64,000 nt of DNA from REEB481 sp964586595 (GTDB taxonomy: Bacteria; Bacteroidota; Bacteroidia; NS11-12g; UBA955), in assembly GCA_964586595.1 (NCBI GenBank), contig CAZPHB010000001.1, positions 1 to 64,000 on the forward strand. The letters run 5' to 3'. Positions 18,322 to 27,292 of this stretch are shown here, piece after piece. Position numbers and translations under genes: made by a program. How positions within the stretch are numbered: position 1 is the first letter of the stretch; each line of letters begins with the position of its first letter. Below the pieces are notes generated by a model, which saw nothing but the letters and a program-made list of their open reading frames with translations, ran no database searches and was not told the DNA's origin.

Positions 18322-19293
18322 ATGGTGAAAAGAATTGCCGTTTTTACTTCCGGTGGCGATGCTCCGGGCATGAATGCATGCATCCGAGCTGTGGTTCGGG
18401 CCGGTGTTCATTACAACCTGGAAACCTTCGGCATCATGCGCGGATACGAAGGAATGATTGAAGATGACATACATCCCCTGCTGCCGGAAAGTGTTTCCAA
18501 CATCATTCAGTTTGGCGGAACCATACTGAAATCTGCCCGCAGCCTTGATTTTACCACGGTGGAAGGTAGGGCAAGGGCCGCAGCAAATCTAAAAAATCGA
18601 GGCATCGACGGCTTGGTTTGCATCGGTGGAAACGGAACTTATACAGGTGCCATGTATTTTGAACAAGAACATGGAATTCCTTCCATCGGCTGTCCCGGAA
18701 CCATTGATAATGACTTATTTGGAACGGATGCTACCATAGGCTTCGATACCGCAGTAAATACGGCCTTAGACGCCATCGACAAAGTTCGTGATACCGCTGA
18801 TGCTCATAACAGGGTGTTTTTCATTGAGGTTATGGGCAGGCATTCCGGCCATATCGCCATGAACGCAGGTTTGGCAGGTGGAGCAGAAGCCATATTTATT
18901 CCCGAACGGTCTGATGAAGCGTCTGTTTTTTTTGAGCGATATGGCAGTAAAACCCGAAAAAAAGCCTTCTCCATCTTCATCGTTGCCGAAGGTGATGAAG
19001 AAGGCAATGCCTACACACTGGCGGAAAAGTTTAAAAAGCTTTACCCTGATGCCGATGCTCGAGTTACGGTTTTGGGCCACATTCAAAGAGGGGGGATGCC
19101 TACCGCGAATGACCGAATTTTGGCTTCTCGCTTGGGCGCTCATGCCGTGAAAGCACTTGTGGAAGGAACACGGAATATGGCCGTAGGTATCACGAACAAC
19201 AAAGTGGTATTTACACCATTTGAACAAGCCATCAGCCGAAAAAAAGACATCAACGAAAGCCTTTGGGAACTCGCCACAATCCTTACCAGATAA
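18322..19293 (+). CDS. pfkA: 6-phosphofructokinase
   Basis: 323 aa; glycolytic phosphorylation of fructose 6-phosphate, cytoplasmic. Motifs in order: FTSGGDAPGMNA (nucleotide binding), VCIGGNGTYTGA, the catalytic PGTIDND, VMGRHSGHIA and GHIQRGG. At the position equal to E. coli Asp103 this protein has Asn (GGNGT), while the next Gly, which marks ATP-dependent rather than PPi-dependent enzymes, is kept. A TATATTCG box lies at 18291-18298 before the ATG. Its TAA stop (19291-19293) abuts the ATG of recN, so the two are probably one operon. Confidence 0.95.
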   Translation: MVKRIAVFTSGGDAPGMNACIRAVVRAGVHYNLETFGIMRGYEGMIEDDIHPLLPESVSNIIQFGGTILKSARSLDFTTVEGRARAAANLKNRGIDGLVCIGGNGTYTGAMYFEQEHGIPSIGCPGTIDNDLFGTDATIGFDTAVNTALDAIDKVRDTADAHNRVFFIEVMGRHSGHIAMNAGLAGGAEAIFIPERSDEASVFFERYGSKTRKKAFSIFIVAEGDEEGNAYTLAEKFKKLYPDADARVTVLGHIQRGGMPTANDRILASRLGAHAVKALVEGTRNMAVGITNNKVVFTPFEQAISRKKDINESLWELATILTR

Positions 19294-20961
19294 ATGCTTC
19301 AGGAACTCAGGGTTAAGAATTACGCGCTCATTCGAAATCTGGTGTTCCGGCCGGAACAGGGACTCAACGTGATCACCGGGGAAACAGGTGCCGGTAAGTC
19401 GATCCTGCTCGGTGCCATGGGACTCATTTTGGGCAATAGGGCCGATCAGGCCACCTTGCTGATGCAGGATGAAAAATGTGTGGTTGAAGGTTTGTTTCAC
19501 CTTCAAGACGAAATGCTGAAATCTTGGTTTCTTGAGGAAGACCTTGACTGGGACGAACATCTGGTTTTGCGTAGGGAAATTGTTCCCGGAGGAAAATCCA
19601 GATGTTTCATCAACGATACACCCGCTTCCCTGCAGCAGTTGAAAACCCTGGGTGAATACCTGGTGGAAATTCAAACGCAGCACGCCATCGTAAATCTTCA
19701 GGACCCCAACAAGCAGCGAAAGTTGCTGGATGATTTTGTCGGAAATACCGGATTGCTCAGCACCTATACCGAGGTGTTCAGGCAATTTAAACTGGCGAAG
19801 GAACAGGAAGCGAAACTGCTGGCCGGGCAAGCAGCCTGGCTTCGGGAACGCGATTACCTTCAATTTCAATTTCAGGAGCTGGATCAGTTTCAGCCCAAGA
19901 GTGGAGAAGATCAGGAACTGGATGCCGAAATTGTTGCCCTTTCCCACAGTGCAGAAACCACCAAAACAGCATGGGAAGCATGTCAGCTTTTGGATGATGC
20001 CGAAACAGGATTGCTTACGGGAATTACCCGGCTGCGAAACTTGTTGAAGTCCGGTTCCCGGTTTCAAGGGGCCTGGACGGAACTCTCCGAACGCACAGAA
20101 CAGGTGTTCAATGAATTGAGGGATGTTTCATCCGCCTTGAACAACTTTGCAGCAGCTGACGCCGTGGCTCCTGAGCATTTGGAAGCCCTTCATGAACGGC
20201 AGTTTCGATTGCAATCGCTGTTGAAAAAACATCAACAACAGGACGCAGCAGGATTGTGTGCCTATATGGAATCCCTCGCTTTGAAACTTCAGGAAGGCGA
20301 TGCGCTGGAAGTGCAAATTCAGGAACAGCGTCAGCGCTGTGCGTCGGTTTATGCCGAACTGCTTCGGCTGGCCGCTGCGTTATCCGAACGCCGTCATCAG
20401 GGTAAAACAGCTTTTGGCAAGCAGGTGACTGAAGTTTTGCAGCAGTTGGAAATGCAGGATGCGTGCATGGAAGTTGGATTGGAATCTCTGGAAGATCCCG
20501 GCCCTTTTGGCTCCGATGCAGTGGGTTTTCGTTTCCGCACTTCACCAACCCTTCCCATGAATCCATTGCAGAAAGTAGCTTCAGGTGGTGAATTGGCCAG
20601 ACTGATGTTTGCCGTGCAATGCATCAGTGCACGGAAAGCGCGTTTGCCCCTCCTCATTTTTGATGAAGCAGATTCCGGCGTTTCAGGTGAAGTGGCTTCT
20701 AAGTTTGGCAGTCTGATGCGGCAGATGGCTGCAGCTCATCAGGTGATTGCCATTACGCATTTGCCCCAAGTGGCCGGCGCTGCCCACGCACATTTCTATG
20801 TGTATAAAGAGAAAGAAGGCGACAGACTGGGTTCAGCCATGAAAAAACTCGCAGAAAGTGAACGGGTAGAAGAAATTGCCGTGATGATCAGCGGTAAAAA
20901 TCCCGAAAATTCGGCAAGGCTTCACGCCATGACATTGCTGAAAAACGCCGCCACTGGTTAA
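19294..20961 (+). CDS. recN: DNA repair ATPase RecN
   Basis: 555 aa SMC-like protein that acts early in recombinational double-strand-break repair. Walker A is GETGAGKS near residue 30; a long coiled-coil-rich middle follows (residues about 165-380); the C-terminal half has the ABC signature SGGELARLMFA and Walker B LLIFDEADSGVSG. Most family members have DEIDTGVSG, so the Ala and Ser are small variations. The ATG comes directly after the pfkA stop with no gap. Its end overlaps the convergent rnhA end by 4 bp. Confidence 0.94.
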   Translation: MLQELRVKNYALIRNLVFRPEQGLNVITGETGAGKSILLGAMGLILGNRADQATLLMQDEKCVVEGLFHLQDEMLKSWFLEEDLDWDEHLVLRREIVPGGKSRCFINDTPASLQQLKTLGEYLVEIQTQHAIVNLQDPNKQRKLLDDFVGNTGLLSTYTEVFRQFKLAKEQEAKLLAGQAAWLRERDYLQFQFQELDQFQPKSGEDQELDAEIVALSHSAETTKTAWEACQLLDDAETGLLTGITRLRNLLKSGSRFQGAWTELSERTEQVFNELRDVSSALNNFAAADAVAPEHLEALHERQFRLQSLLKKHQQQDAAGLCAYMESLALKLQEGDALEVQIQEQRQRCASVYAELLRLAAALSERRHQGKTAFGKQVTEVLQQLEMQDACMEVGLESLEDPGPFGSDAVGFRFRTSPTLPMNPLQKVASGGELARLMFAVQCISARKARLPLLIFDEADSGVSGEVASKFGSLMRQMAAAHQVIAITHLPQVAGAAHAHFYVYKEKEGDRLGSAMKKLAESERVEEIAVMISGKNPENSARLHAMTLLKNAATG

Positions 20962-21464
20962 ATCAATGTCAATCCATCGGCTGCGCCGGAAAGATAACCT
21001 TCATCCACCAGGAGGTTTGAACCAGAAGCAGCGGTGGTTGCCAGCACATCGCAGCGTTCATTTTCAGGAATACCTGCATGTCCCTTAACCCACACAAATT
21101 CTATGCGGTGTAACTCGGAAACAACCATGAATCGTTTCCATAAATCCGGATTTTTTACAGGTTTTTTTTGTGAGGTGCGCCACCCATTGCGTTGCCATTG
21201 ACGCAACCACCCTTTACTTACAGCATCATGCACGTATTTGGAGTCTGTATGGATTTGCACCCGACATCCAGGTTTTTTAAGGGCTTCAAGACCCACGATG
21301 ACCGCCAATAATTCCATGCGGTTGTTGGTGCTCAGCTGGAATCCTTTGGATAGCTCCAAGCGGTGTTGCCCGCTCATAAGCACCACACCGAGACCTGCCG
21401 GACCCGGGTTACCCAAAGCAGAACCATCGGTGTACATCACCACCAGCGTTGCCTGCTGGCTCAT
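20958..21464 (-). CDS. rnhA: ribonuclease HI
   Basis: 168 aa; removes the RNA strand of RNA-DNA hybrids. The four catalytic acidic residues are visible in VMYTDGSALGNPG (Asp), NNRMELLAV (Glu), HTDSKYVHDAV (Asp) and NERCDVLA (Asp), together with VKGHAG, which supplies the conserved His. The basic handle segment (KGWLRQWQRNGWRTSQKK) is also present, as in E. coli-type enzymes. It overlaps the upstream DUF4920 gene by 4 bp (ATGA), so the two genes are translationally coupled. Confidence 0.95.
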   Translation of the reverse strand: MSQQATLVVMYTDGSALGNPGPAGLGVVLMSGQHRLELSKGFQLSTNNRMELLAVIVGLEALKKPGCRVQIHTDSKYVHDAVSKGWLRQWQRNGWRTSQKKPVKNPDLWKRFMVVSELHRIEFVWVKGHAGIPENERCDVLATTAASGSNLLVDEGYLSGAADGLTLI

Positions 21465-21940
21465 GGCTGGGGATTCACCAGAATCCTCACGCCGCTGGCA
21501 CGAAAATTTAATTCGGTTTTGGGCTCGGTAATAAGCGCAACCTCCTCTTTGGTTTTTCCTGATTGCTCAGCCGTTTTGCGCAAATCATCCACAGAAATTG
21601 TATCCCGGTAAAAGTGTCCCCGAACCAAAACCTTTTTCCCTGCAATTTGCGCAGGTACATGAAACTTCTGGGCAAAATCAACAAACAACAAACGATTGCT
21701 GTCCAGGTTCATGTTGAACCAGCAACCTTCAGACTGGCATACATTGGCTACCGTTCCCACAATGTTGATGGTGTCAAGGTGACGCGAAGCATTTAAAACA
21801 GCTGAATCAGCATTTATTCCGGTTGTATCCTGGATTGCATTGCCAAAAACAAGGCTGTTGGGCAAGGTTTTATTGCCTTGATTCTGACATGCGTTGAGGC
21901 CTATGAGGCCCAGGAACAGGAAAATAGAAATCTTCTTCAT
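21461..21940 (-). CDS. DUF4920-type lipoprotein
   Basis: 159 aa. The signal is MKKISIFLFLGLIGLNAC, a lipobox ending at Cys18. The mature domain has the pattern GTVANVCQSEGCWFNMNL followed by DFAQKFHVP and VLVRGHFYRDTISVDDLR, which I recognise as the DUF4920 family (an OB-like fold with the CQxxGCWM signature). The two cysteines and a nearby His suggest metal binding, but the function is not known. It precedes rnhA with a 4-bp overlap, and a TAAATTCG box sits 4 nt before its ATG. Confidence 0.85.
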   Translation of the reverse strand: MKKISIFLFLGLIGLNACQNQGNKTLPNSLVFGNAIQDTTGINADSAVLNASRHLDTINIVGTVANVCQSEGCWFNMNLDSNRLLFVDFAQKFHVPAQIAGKKVLVRGHFYRDTISVDDLRKTAEQSGKTKEEVALITEPKTELNFRASGVRILVNPQP

Positions 21941-21944
21941 GATG

Positions 21945-21952
21945 CGAATTTA
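21945..21952 (-). promoter_or_regulatory. candidate -7 box 4 nt before the DUF4920 gene
   Basis: On the minus strand TAAATTCG, then CATC, then the ATG at 21940. One base from TAnnTTTG. The spacing would put the transcription start at or next to the A of the start codon. Confidence 0.4.
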
Positions 21953-22032
21953 CCAGCTCAATCAGCTTGATGTGTGAAAGTTATACACCTTCAAAGCACG
22001 CACCATGAAAACAAAAATGCAGCTGCAAGAGT

Positions 22033-22040
22033 TAACTTTG
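22033..22040 (+). promoter_or_regulatory. candidate -7 box for the mevalonate operon
   Basis: TAACTTTG, a perfect TAnnTTTG, ends 13 nt before the TTG start of the isomerase gene. No -33 TTTG is present at 19-21 nt. Confidence 0.4.
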
Positions 22041-22053
22041 AAACAAAATCATT

Positions 22054-23064
22054 TTGACCGCGCCCTCAGAATCACAAAGAAAAATTGACCACATTGAGCT
22101 TGCTTTTAAAGCCCAGGTGTCTGAGCCCGATGCGCGTTTCTTTTACGAACCCTTATTCACCGCACATCCGCAAAATGCACCGCTGCCACCAAGATTGATT
22201 GCAGGCAAGCTGATGAAGGCGCCAATCTGGATTTCCAGCATGACGGGAGGAGCGGAAAAGGCAGGAATCATCAACCACCGACTGGCAAAAGCCGCCGCAC
22301 ATTTTGGCTTGGGAATGGGTTTAGGTTCCTGCAGGCCCTTGCTCAAAGACCAAAAATTCCTGAATGATTTCAAGGTAAGACACCTTATTGGCGATCAGCC
22401 GCTGTTTGCAAACCTTGGAATTGCACAATTGGAACAGATGCAATCAGCCGGAACCTTGCATCAAGTATCAGAATTGATCAAACATTTGGAAGCAGATGGC
22501 CTGATCATTCATGTGAACCCACTGCAAGAGTGGATGCAACCTGAAGGCGACATCATCACTACGCCGCCAATTATCACCATCCGGCGCACGCTGGAAGCTT
22601 TACAGGTGCCAATCATGGTGAAGGAAGTAGGACAGGGGTTTGGTCCGCAAAGCATGAATGCCCTGCTTGATCTTCCGCTGGAAGCGGTGGATTACGGCGC
22701 TTTGGGCGGAACCAATTTCAGCATGCTGGAGTTGATGCGGCACAAACAGTCATTTCTGGAAGCCTATTCCGGACTGGCTTCTGTTGGACATAATGCACAG
22801 CAAATGACCGACATGGTCTTGGATCGATACACCCAGGCGCCCCATACCATCAAAGCAAGAAACATCATCATTAGTGGTGGAATTGGCGGTTTTCTGGATG
22901 GCTACCATCACATCAGTCGCCTGCACATTCCTGCACTATACGGACAGGCCTCCTCCTTTCTTAAGAAAGCACTTGAAGGAGAAGACGCTTTGTTTGAATA
23001 CATCGAACTAGAAATCAAAGGCTTGCAACTTGCCTGGCAATACTTTAAGCCCCAAACAACATGA
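22054..23064 (+). CDS. fni: type 2 isopentenyl-diphosphate delta-isomerase
   Basis: 336 aa from a TTG; no ATG is available before the conserved RKIDHIELAF start. This FMN- and NADPH-dependent enzyme interconverts IPP and DMAPP and is unrelated to the type 1 (Idi) enzyme. Visible landmarks: ISSMTGGAEKAGIINHRLA, FGLGMGLGSCRPLL (FMN site), HVNPLQEWMQPEGD (Gln and Glu of the Mg/IPP site), VKEVGQGFG, DYGALGGTNFS and SGGIGGFLDG (phosphate-binding loop). It heads a run of six tightly packed mevalonate-pathway genes; its stop overlaps the HMG-CoA reductase ATG by 4 bp. Confidence 0.93.
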   Translation: MTAPSESQRKIDHIELAFKAQVSEPDARFFYEPLFTAHPQNAPLPPRLIAGKLMKAPIWISSMTGGAEKAGIINHRLAKAAAHFGLGMGLGSCRPLLKDQKFLNDFKVRHLIGDQPLFANLGIAQLEQMQSAGTLHQVSELIKHLEADGLIIHVNPLQEWMQPEGDIITTPPIITIRRTLEALQVPIMVKEVGQGFGPQSMNALLDLPLEAVDYGALGGTNFSMLELMRHKQSFLEAYSGLASVGHNAQQMTDMVLDRYTQAPHTIKARNIIISGGIGGFLDGYHHISRLHIPALYGQASSFLKKALEGEDALFEYIELEIKGLQLAWQYFKPQTT

Positions 23065-24422
23065 ACAAACAAACACAGCCTGTGAAAGGCTTCAGCAAAT
23101 GGTCGAAACAAGCAAAGCTGGAATGGTTGATTTCCAATTACAGCGCCGACCCGGGCCAAGCCTTAAAAACCATAGAAGCCTACTGGCATGTCAATCCCGA
23201 CATCCAGAAAGTTCATGATGAATTTATTGAAAATGCGGTAACCAATTTCTACCTGCCCTTCGGCGTAGCACCTAACTTTCAGGTAAATGGTACTTTGTAT
23301 GCGCTGCCCATGGCCATCGAAGAAAGTTCGGTTGTTGCGGCGGCCTCCAAGGCAGCAAACTTTTGGATTGATCGCGGAGGATTTAAAGCTGAAATCCTGC
23401 AAACTACCAAAATCGGACATGTGCATTTTATCTGGAATGGCCAGGAAAAAGCCGCATTCCAACAGTTCTTTGACCGCATCAATTCGGAGTTTTTCACCGG
23501 TACAAGTCACATCACTGCGAATATGCGCGCCAGAGGTGGCGGCATTTCCAGCGTGCAGTTGGTTGACAAAACCCACCTTGAAGCTGGTTACTATCAATTG
23601 GAACTGCGCTTTGAAACCTGTGACAGCATGGGTGCCAATTTTATCAACTCATGCTTGGAAGAATGCGCAGGGATTTTACAAAATCAACTTCAACACGCTT
23701 TGGAAATCAACGAAGCGGACCGGAGCATACAGGTGGTTATGTGCATTCTGAGCAACTTCACACCCGAATGTCTGGTGCGTGCCGAAGTTTCCTGTCCCCT
23801 GGAAGCCATCGAAGAAGGAAGCGGCATCGGGAATTTAGAGTTTGCCGAAAAGTTTTGTCGGGCCGTGCGGATCGCTGAAATTGAACCGTATCGCGCGGTA
23901 ACCCACAATAAAGGAATCATGAATGGCATTGATGCTGTGGTTCTGGCTACCGGTAATGATTTCCGGGCAGTGGAAGCATGTGCGCATGCCTATGCTGCGA
24001 GAAATGGGCACTATACCAGCTTAACCCATGCAAGCATGGAGCAGGGAGTATTCCGCTTCTGGATTGAAATCCCCTTGGCACTGGGAACGGTTGGTGGCAT
24101 TACACGCCTGCACCCGGTGGTGAAATTTGCTCATGAAATGTTGGGTAACCCAAATGCTCAGGAGTTGATGATGGTCACTGCCGCCGCTGGTTTGGCACAA
24201 AATTTCTCGGCCATCCGTTCGCTCATTACCACGGGAATTCAAAAAGGACACATGAAAATGCACTTGCTGAACATCCTGAACCAACTTGAAGCTACCGAAC
24301 AGGAAAAAGCAGCCATTGTGGCGCATTTTAAGGATAAAGTGGTTAGCCACAGTGCTGCTGTTGCTGTTTTTTGTGAAATGAGGGGTATTCCTGCCGAAAC
24401 ATTTGCCAAACGCAATCATTGA
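23061..24422 (+). CDS. hydroxymethylglutaryl-CoA reductase, class II
   Basis: 453 aa. It makes (or, in catabolic forms, oxidises) mevalonate; in this operon the biosynthetic direction is implied. Class II features are visible: LPFGVAPNFQVNG, EESSVVAAASKAANFW near the N-terminal active-site Glu, DSMGANFINS, ATGNDFRAVEACAHAYAARNG and GTVGGITRLHP, with the catalytic His in GIQKGHMKMHL. No membrane segments, as expected for the bacterial soluble form. It overlaps the isomerase gene by 4 bp and the following kinase gene by 20 bp. Confidence 0.93.
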   Translation: MNKQTQPVKGFSKWSKQAKLEWLISNYSADPGQALKTIEAYWHVNPDIQKVHDEFIENAVTNFYLPFGVAPNFQVNGTLYALPMAIEESSVVAAASKAANFWIDRGGFKAEILQTTKIGHVHFIWNGQEKAAFQQFFDRINSEFFTGTSHITANMRARGGGISSVQLVDKTHLEAGYYQLELRFETCDSMGANFINSCLEECAGILQNQLQHALEINEADRSIQVVMCILSNFTPECLVRAEVSCPLEAIEEGSGIGNLEFAEKFCRAVRIAEIEPYRAVTHNKGIMNGIDAVVLATGNDFRAVEACAHAYAARNGHYTSLTHASMEQGVFRFWIEIPLALGTVGGITRLHPVVKFAHEMLGNPNAQELMMVTAAAGLAQNFSAIRSLITTGIQKGHMKMHLLNILNQLEATEQEKAAIVAHFKDKVVSHSAAVAVFCEMRGIPAETFAKRNH

Positions 24423-25332
24423 TATAAATCCCGACGCGTTTCGTTGTTCGGCCCCCGGCAAAATCATGTTGTTCGGTGAATACGCGGTATTGGCAGGAGC
24501 ATGGGCATGTGCCTTGCCGGTGAAATTCAGACAGAATTTTGAAATCACGCGCAAACCGGGACAGGGCAATGTGCATTGGCAAAGTTTTGATTACGATGGC
24601 AAAGAATGGATGAATTGTACGTTTAATCTTGCCGACAACACTGAACAATTGCTTCCAGTACTGAAGCCCCTGCGCAATATGCTCAGCCATATTGAACAGG
24701 AACGCCCTGATTTGTGCCATGCAGGTTTTGATTTCCAGGTGCGCATCAAAGCTTCGTTCCGCAAGGAATGGGGTTTGGGCAGCAGCTCTGCGCTCATTGC
24801 CAATTTGGCCCAATGGGCAGAAACAGATCCATTTGCGCTCATGCGCGTTTCTTTTCCCGGCAGCGGCTATGATGTTGCTACGGCATTTTATGACCAGGCC
24901 GTACTTTTCAGATTGGAACATGAAAAACCAAGCGTGAAGCAGGTAAAGGAGCTGCCCGATTTTTTGAATGCGTACCGCGTGGTTTTTTTGGGAAAAAAAG
25001 TGAATAGCCGCGAATCCGTAGCGGATGTGCAAAGTCGTATCATCAACCTGCAGCAACATGCAGATTACCTTGATAAGTTGGGTATGGAAGCATTGAATGC
25101 AGAAAGTCCTGCAGATTTTAATACAGCCTTAACCGCGTATGAGCACCTATTGTCGGAAGTGCTCGAAATGTCACCTACCGGGAGTCATTTCCCCGAATAT
25201 CCGGGCTTTATGAAAAGTTTGGGTGCCTGGGGCGGCGATGCCTTGCTTGCGGAATATGTTCCGGAAGCCTTCGAACAGGTATTTGGTCATTTGAACTCAT
25301 TCAAACTTGGAGAAATAGCAAAATGTTCTTAG
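24403..25332 (+). CDS. GHMP kinase, GYDIA family (probable mevalonate-pathway kinase)
   Basis: 309 aa from a TTG that lies 20 bp inside the HMG-CoA reductase gene. N-terminal CSAPGKIMLFGEYAVLAG and the ATP loop WGLGSSSALIANLA mark a GHMP kinase, and GSGYDVATAFYDQA carries the GYD(I/V)A motif that defines the Bacteroidota GYDIA family, with the presumed catalytic Asp. Given its place between HMG-CoA reductase and diphosphomevalonate decarboxylase, it most likely phosphorylates mevalonate or phosphomevalonate; since a mevalonate kinase lies downstream, phosphomevalonate kinase is my inference. It overlaps the decarboxylase gene by 10 bp. Confidence 0.85.
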   Translation: MPNAIIDINPDAFRCSAPGKIMLFGEYAVLAGAWACALPVKFRQNFEITRKPGQGNVHWQSFDYDGKEWMNCTFNLADNTEQLLPVLKPLRNMLSHIEQERPDLCHAGFDFQVRIKASFRKEWGLGSSSALIANLAQWAETDPFALMRVSFPGSGYDVATAFYDQAVLFRLEHEKPSVKQVKELPDFLNAYRVVFLGKKVNSRESVADVQSRIINLQQHADYLDKLGMEALNAESPADFNTALTAYEHLLSEVLEMSPTGSHFPEYPGFMKSLGAWGGDALLAEYVPEAFEQVFGHLNSFKLGEIAKCS

Positions 25333-26348
25333 AAATGCAGACGTCCTGGCGTTGCCCTTCCAATATTGCCCTTGTAAAGTACTGGGGCAAAAGGGGAAAA
25401 CAACTACCTGCCAACGCAAGCCTGAGTTTTACCCTTGCCGATTTATATACCGAAACTACACTATCCTGTGTTCCGGATGAGCACAAAGGCGTGATGGTGT
25501 TGCTGGAAGGGGTGCATCAACCTTCCTTCGAACCGAAAATTGTCCAATTCCTGGACCGCATCGTTCATTTACTGCCTTGGGTTGCGGCACATCGTTTTGT
25601 GGTAGAAACTCGAAATAATTTCCCACACAGCAGCGGGATTGCCTCTTCTGCTTCGGGCATGGGTGCCATCGCCCTTTGCCTGGCCGATTTGGATGCCCGT
25701 AGCACCGGTGGCGAACTTGACCTGAACCTGGCTTCGAATCTGGCCCGATTGGGCTCGGGGAGTGCCTGCCGCAGCGTGCTGGGTGCTGCCTCCATGTGGG
25801 GCGAACATCCGGATTATCCCCAAAGCTCCGATGAGCATGCCGTTCCTGTGGACGATTTGTTGCACGATTCGTTTCAAGGTTGGATGGATGCGGTGATGCT
25901 GGTGGAAACCGGGAGCAAATCGGTAAGCAGCACACAAGGACATGAACTGCTGAATGACCATCCGTATGCCGCCAGTCGTTTTCTGGAAGCCAACAGAAAC
26001 ATGAGCAGGTTGAAGAAGTATCTGCAGGATGGCGATGTATCGCATTTCATCACATTGGTAGAATCAGAAGCGCTGCAATTGCACGCCATGATGATGTGCT
26101 CCAATCCTTCGTACATGCTGATGCAGCCTGAAACATTAAACATCATCAAAAAAGTACGCGACTTTCGCGAACAAACACAAATTCCCGTTGTTTTTACCCT
26201 TGATGCCGGTTCCAACGTGCATGTATTATTTCCGGGACAGTATTTCACCCTGTTGGAGGAAAGATTGTTTCCAGACCTCGCAGCTCATTGCGAAAGCGGA
26301 AAGTACATTTGCAGCTACGTTGGCGCCGGAGCTATAAAACTACAATGA
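25323..26348 (+). CDS. mvaD: diphosphomevalonate decarboxylase
   Basis: 341 aa; ATP-dependent decarboxylation of mevalonate 5-diphosphate to IPP. The family start CPSNIALVKYWGKRGKQLP is near residue 10, followed by ASLSFTL, the ATP loop SSGIASSASGMGAIAL, and LGSGSACRSVLGAASMW. FTLDAGSNVHVLFPG holds the catalytic Asp (others have DAGPN). A later ATG at 25335 is an equally possible start, lying just after the upstream stop. Its end overlaps the next gene's ATG by 4 bp. Confidence 0.94.
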   Translation: MFLEMQTSWRCPSNIALVKYWGKRGKQLPANASLSFTLADLYTETTLSCVPDEHKGVMVLLEGVHQPSFEPKIVQFLDRIVHLLPWVAAHRFVVETRNNFPHSSGIASSASGMGAIALCLADLDARSTGGELDLNLASNLARLGSGSACRSVLGAASMWGEHPDYPQSSDEHAVPVDDLLHDSFQGWMDAVMLVETGSKSVSSTQGHELLNDHPYAASRFLEANRNMSRLKKYLQDGDVSHFITLVESEALQLHAMMMCSNPSYMLMQPETLNIIKKVRDFREQTQIPVVFTLDAGSNVHVLFPGQYFTLLEERLFPDLAAHCESGKYICSYVGAGAIKLQ

Positions 26349-27289
26349 ACAACAACCACCCCTTATTCTACGCCAAAATCCTGCTGTTTGGAGAATACGG
26401 AATTATTGAAGATTCCATGGGGCTGAGCATCCCTTTTAATTTTTACAAAGGAAAAATTTTATTTGCCGATCAACACGATCCCAAAGCAGCTGCTTCTAAT
26501 GAATCGTTGCGGGATTTTTACAAATTCCTGTGCGCTCTTGAACAATCGGGTGAGTTGCCCTGTTCCATGGACTTGGAGCGATTCCAACAGGATCTTGATG
26601 CCGGTATTTACTTCGACAGCAGCATTCCGCAGGGTTTTGGCGTGGGCAGCAGCGGGGCGGTAGTTGCGGCCATATATGACCGCTACGCACTGAACAAACC
26701 CGAAACTGAAACTTTCAACCAGGCGGAATCCTTGCTGCACCTGAAAATGGTATTCGCAAAGCTTGAAAGCTATTTCCACGGTAAAAGCAGTGGACTGGAT
26801 CCGCTGATATGCTACTTGAATCTTCCTGTCCTCATTCGTTCCAGGGAAGATTTAGGAACCGTTGGACTTCCTACAGAGAACAATACGGGTAAAGGAGGCA
26901 TTTTCCTTCTTGATACCGGAGCTCCAGGCAAAACCAGCAGTATGGTGAGTATTTTTTTGGAGAAGCTGAAGCACGAGGGTTTCCGAAACATGATTCGCCA
27001 GCAGCTGGTGAAATATAATGATGAGTGCATCAAGGCATTCCTGAACCGCGATGCCAAACCCTTGTTCTACAATTTAAAGGAATTGTCGAAACTCTTCCTG
27101 GAGAATTTTAGGCCTATGATTCCGGATTCTTTTGAAAAGTTGTGGAAAGATGGCATCGAGTCGAATGCCTATTTTCTGAAACTCTGTGGCAGTGGAGGTG
27201 GAGGATTTATCCTGGGATTCACTCAGGATCTGGAGGAAGCGAAGCAGAAATTGGCAGGCCACAACATGGAAGTCATTTATCGTTTTTAA
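26345..27289 (+). CDS. mvk: mevalonate kinase
   Basis: 314 aa; starts at the ATG at 26345 that overlaps the mvaD stop (ATGA); the frame opens upstream inside mvaD but that is not used. GHMP kinase features: AKILLFGEYGIIEDSMGLS at the N-terminus, GFGVGSSGAVVAAIYDRY as the ATP loop, HGKSSGLDPLICYL with the likely catalytic Asp, and CGSGGGGFILGF near the end. The last three motifs fit mevalonate kinase better than the other GHMP kinases. Cytoplasmic. Confidence 0.9.
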   Translation: MNNNHPLFYAKILLFGEYGIIEDSMGLSIPFNFYKGKILFADQHDPKAAASNESLRDFYKFLCALEQSGELPCSMDLERFQQDLDAGIYFDSSIPQGFGVGSSGAVVAAIYDRYALNKPETETFNQAESLLHLKMVFAKLESYFHGKSSGLDPLICYLNLPVLIRSREDLGTVGLPTENNTGKGGIFLLDTGAPGKTSSMVSIFLEKLKHEGFRNMIRQQLVKYNDECIKAFLNRDAKPLFYNLKELSKLFLENFRPMIPDSFEKLWKDGIESNAYFLKLCGSGGGGFILGFTQDLEEAKQKLAGHNMEVIYRF

Positions 27290-27292
27290 CCT

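Noticed and set aside
18766..20067. A 433-codon open frame on the minus strand across pfkA and recN
   Set aside because: It lies antisense to two well-conserved genes, has no recognisable domain and its low-complexity composition is a shadow of the true frames.
24021..25059. Long minus-strand frames across HMG-CoA reductase and the GYDIA kinase
   Set aside because: Antisense to conserved operon genes, with no start signal or domain.
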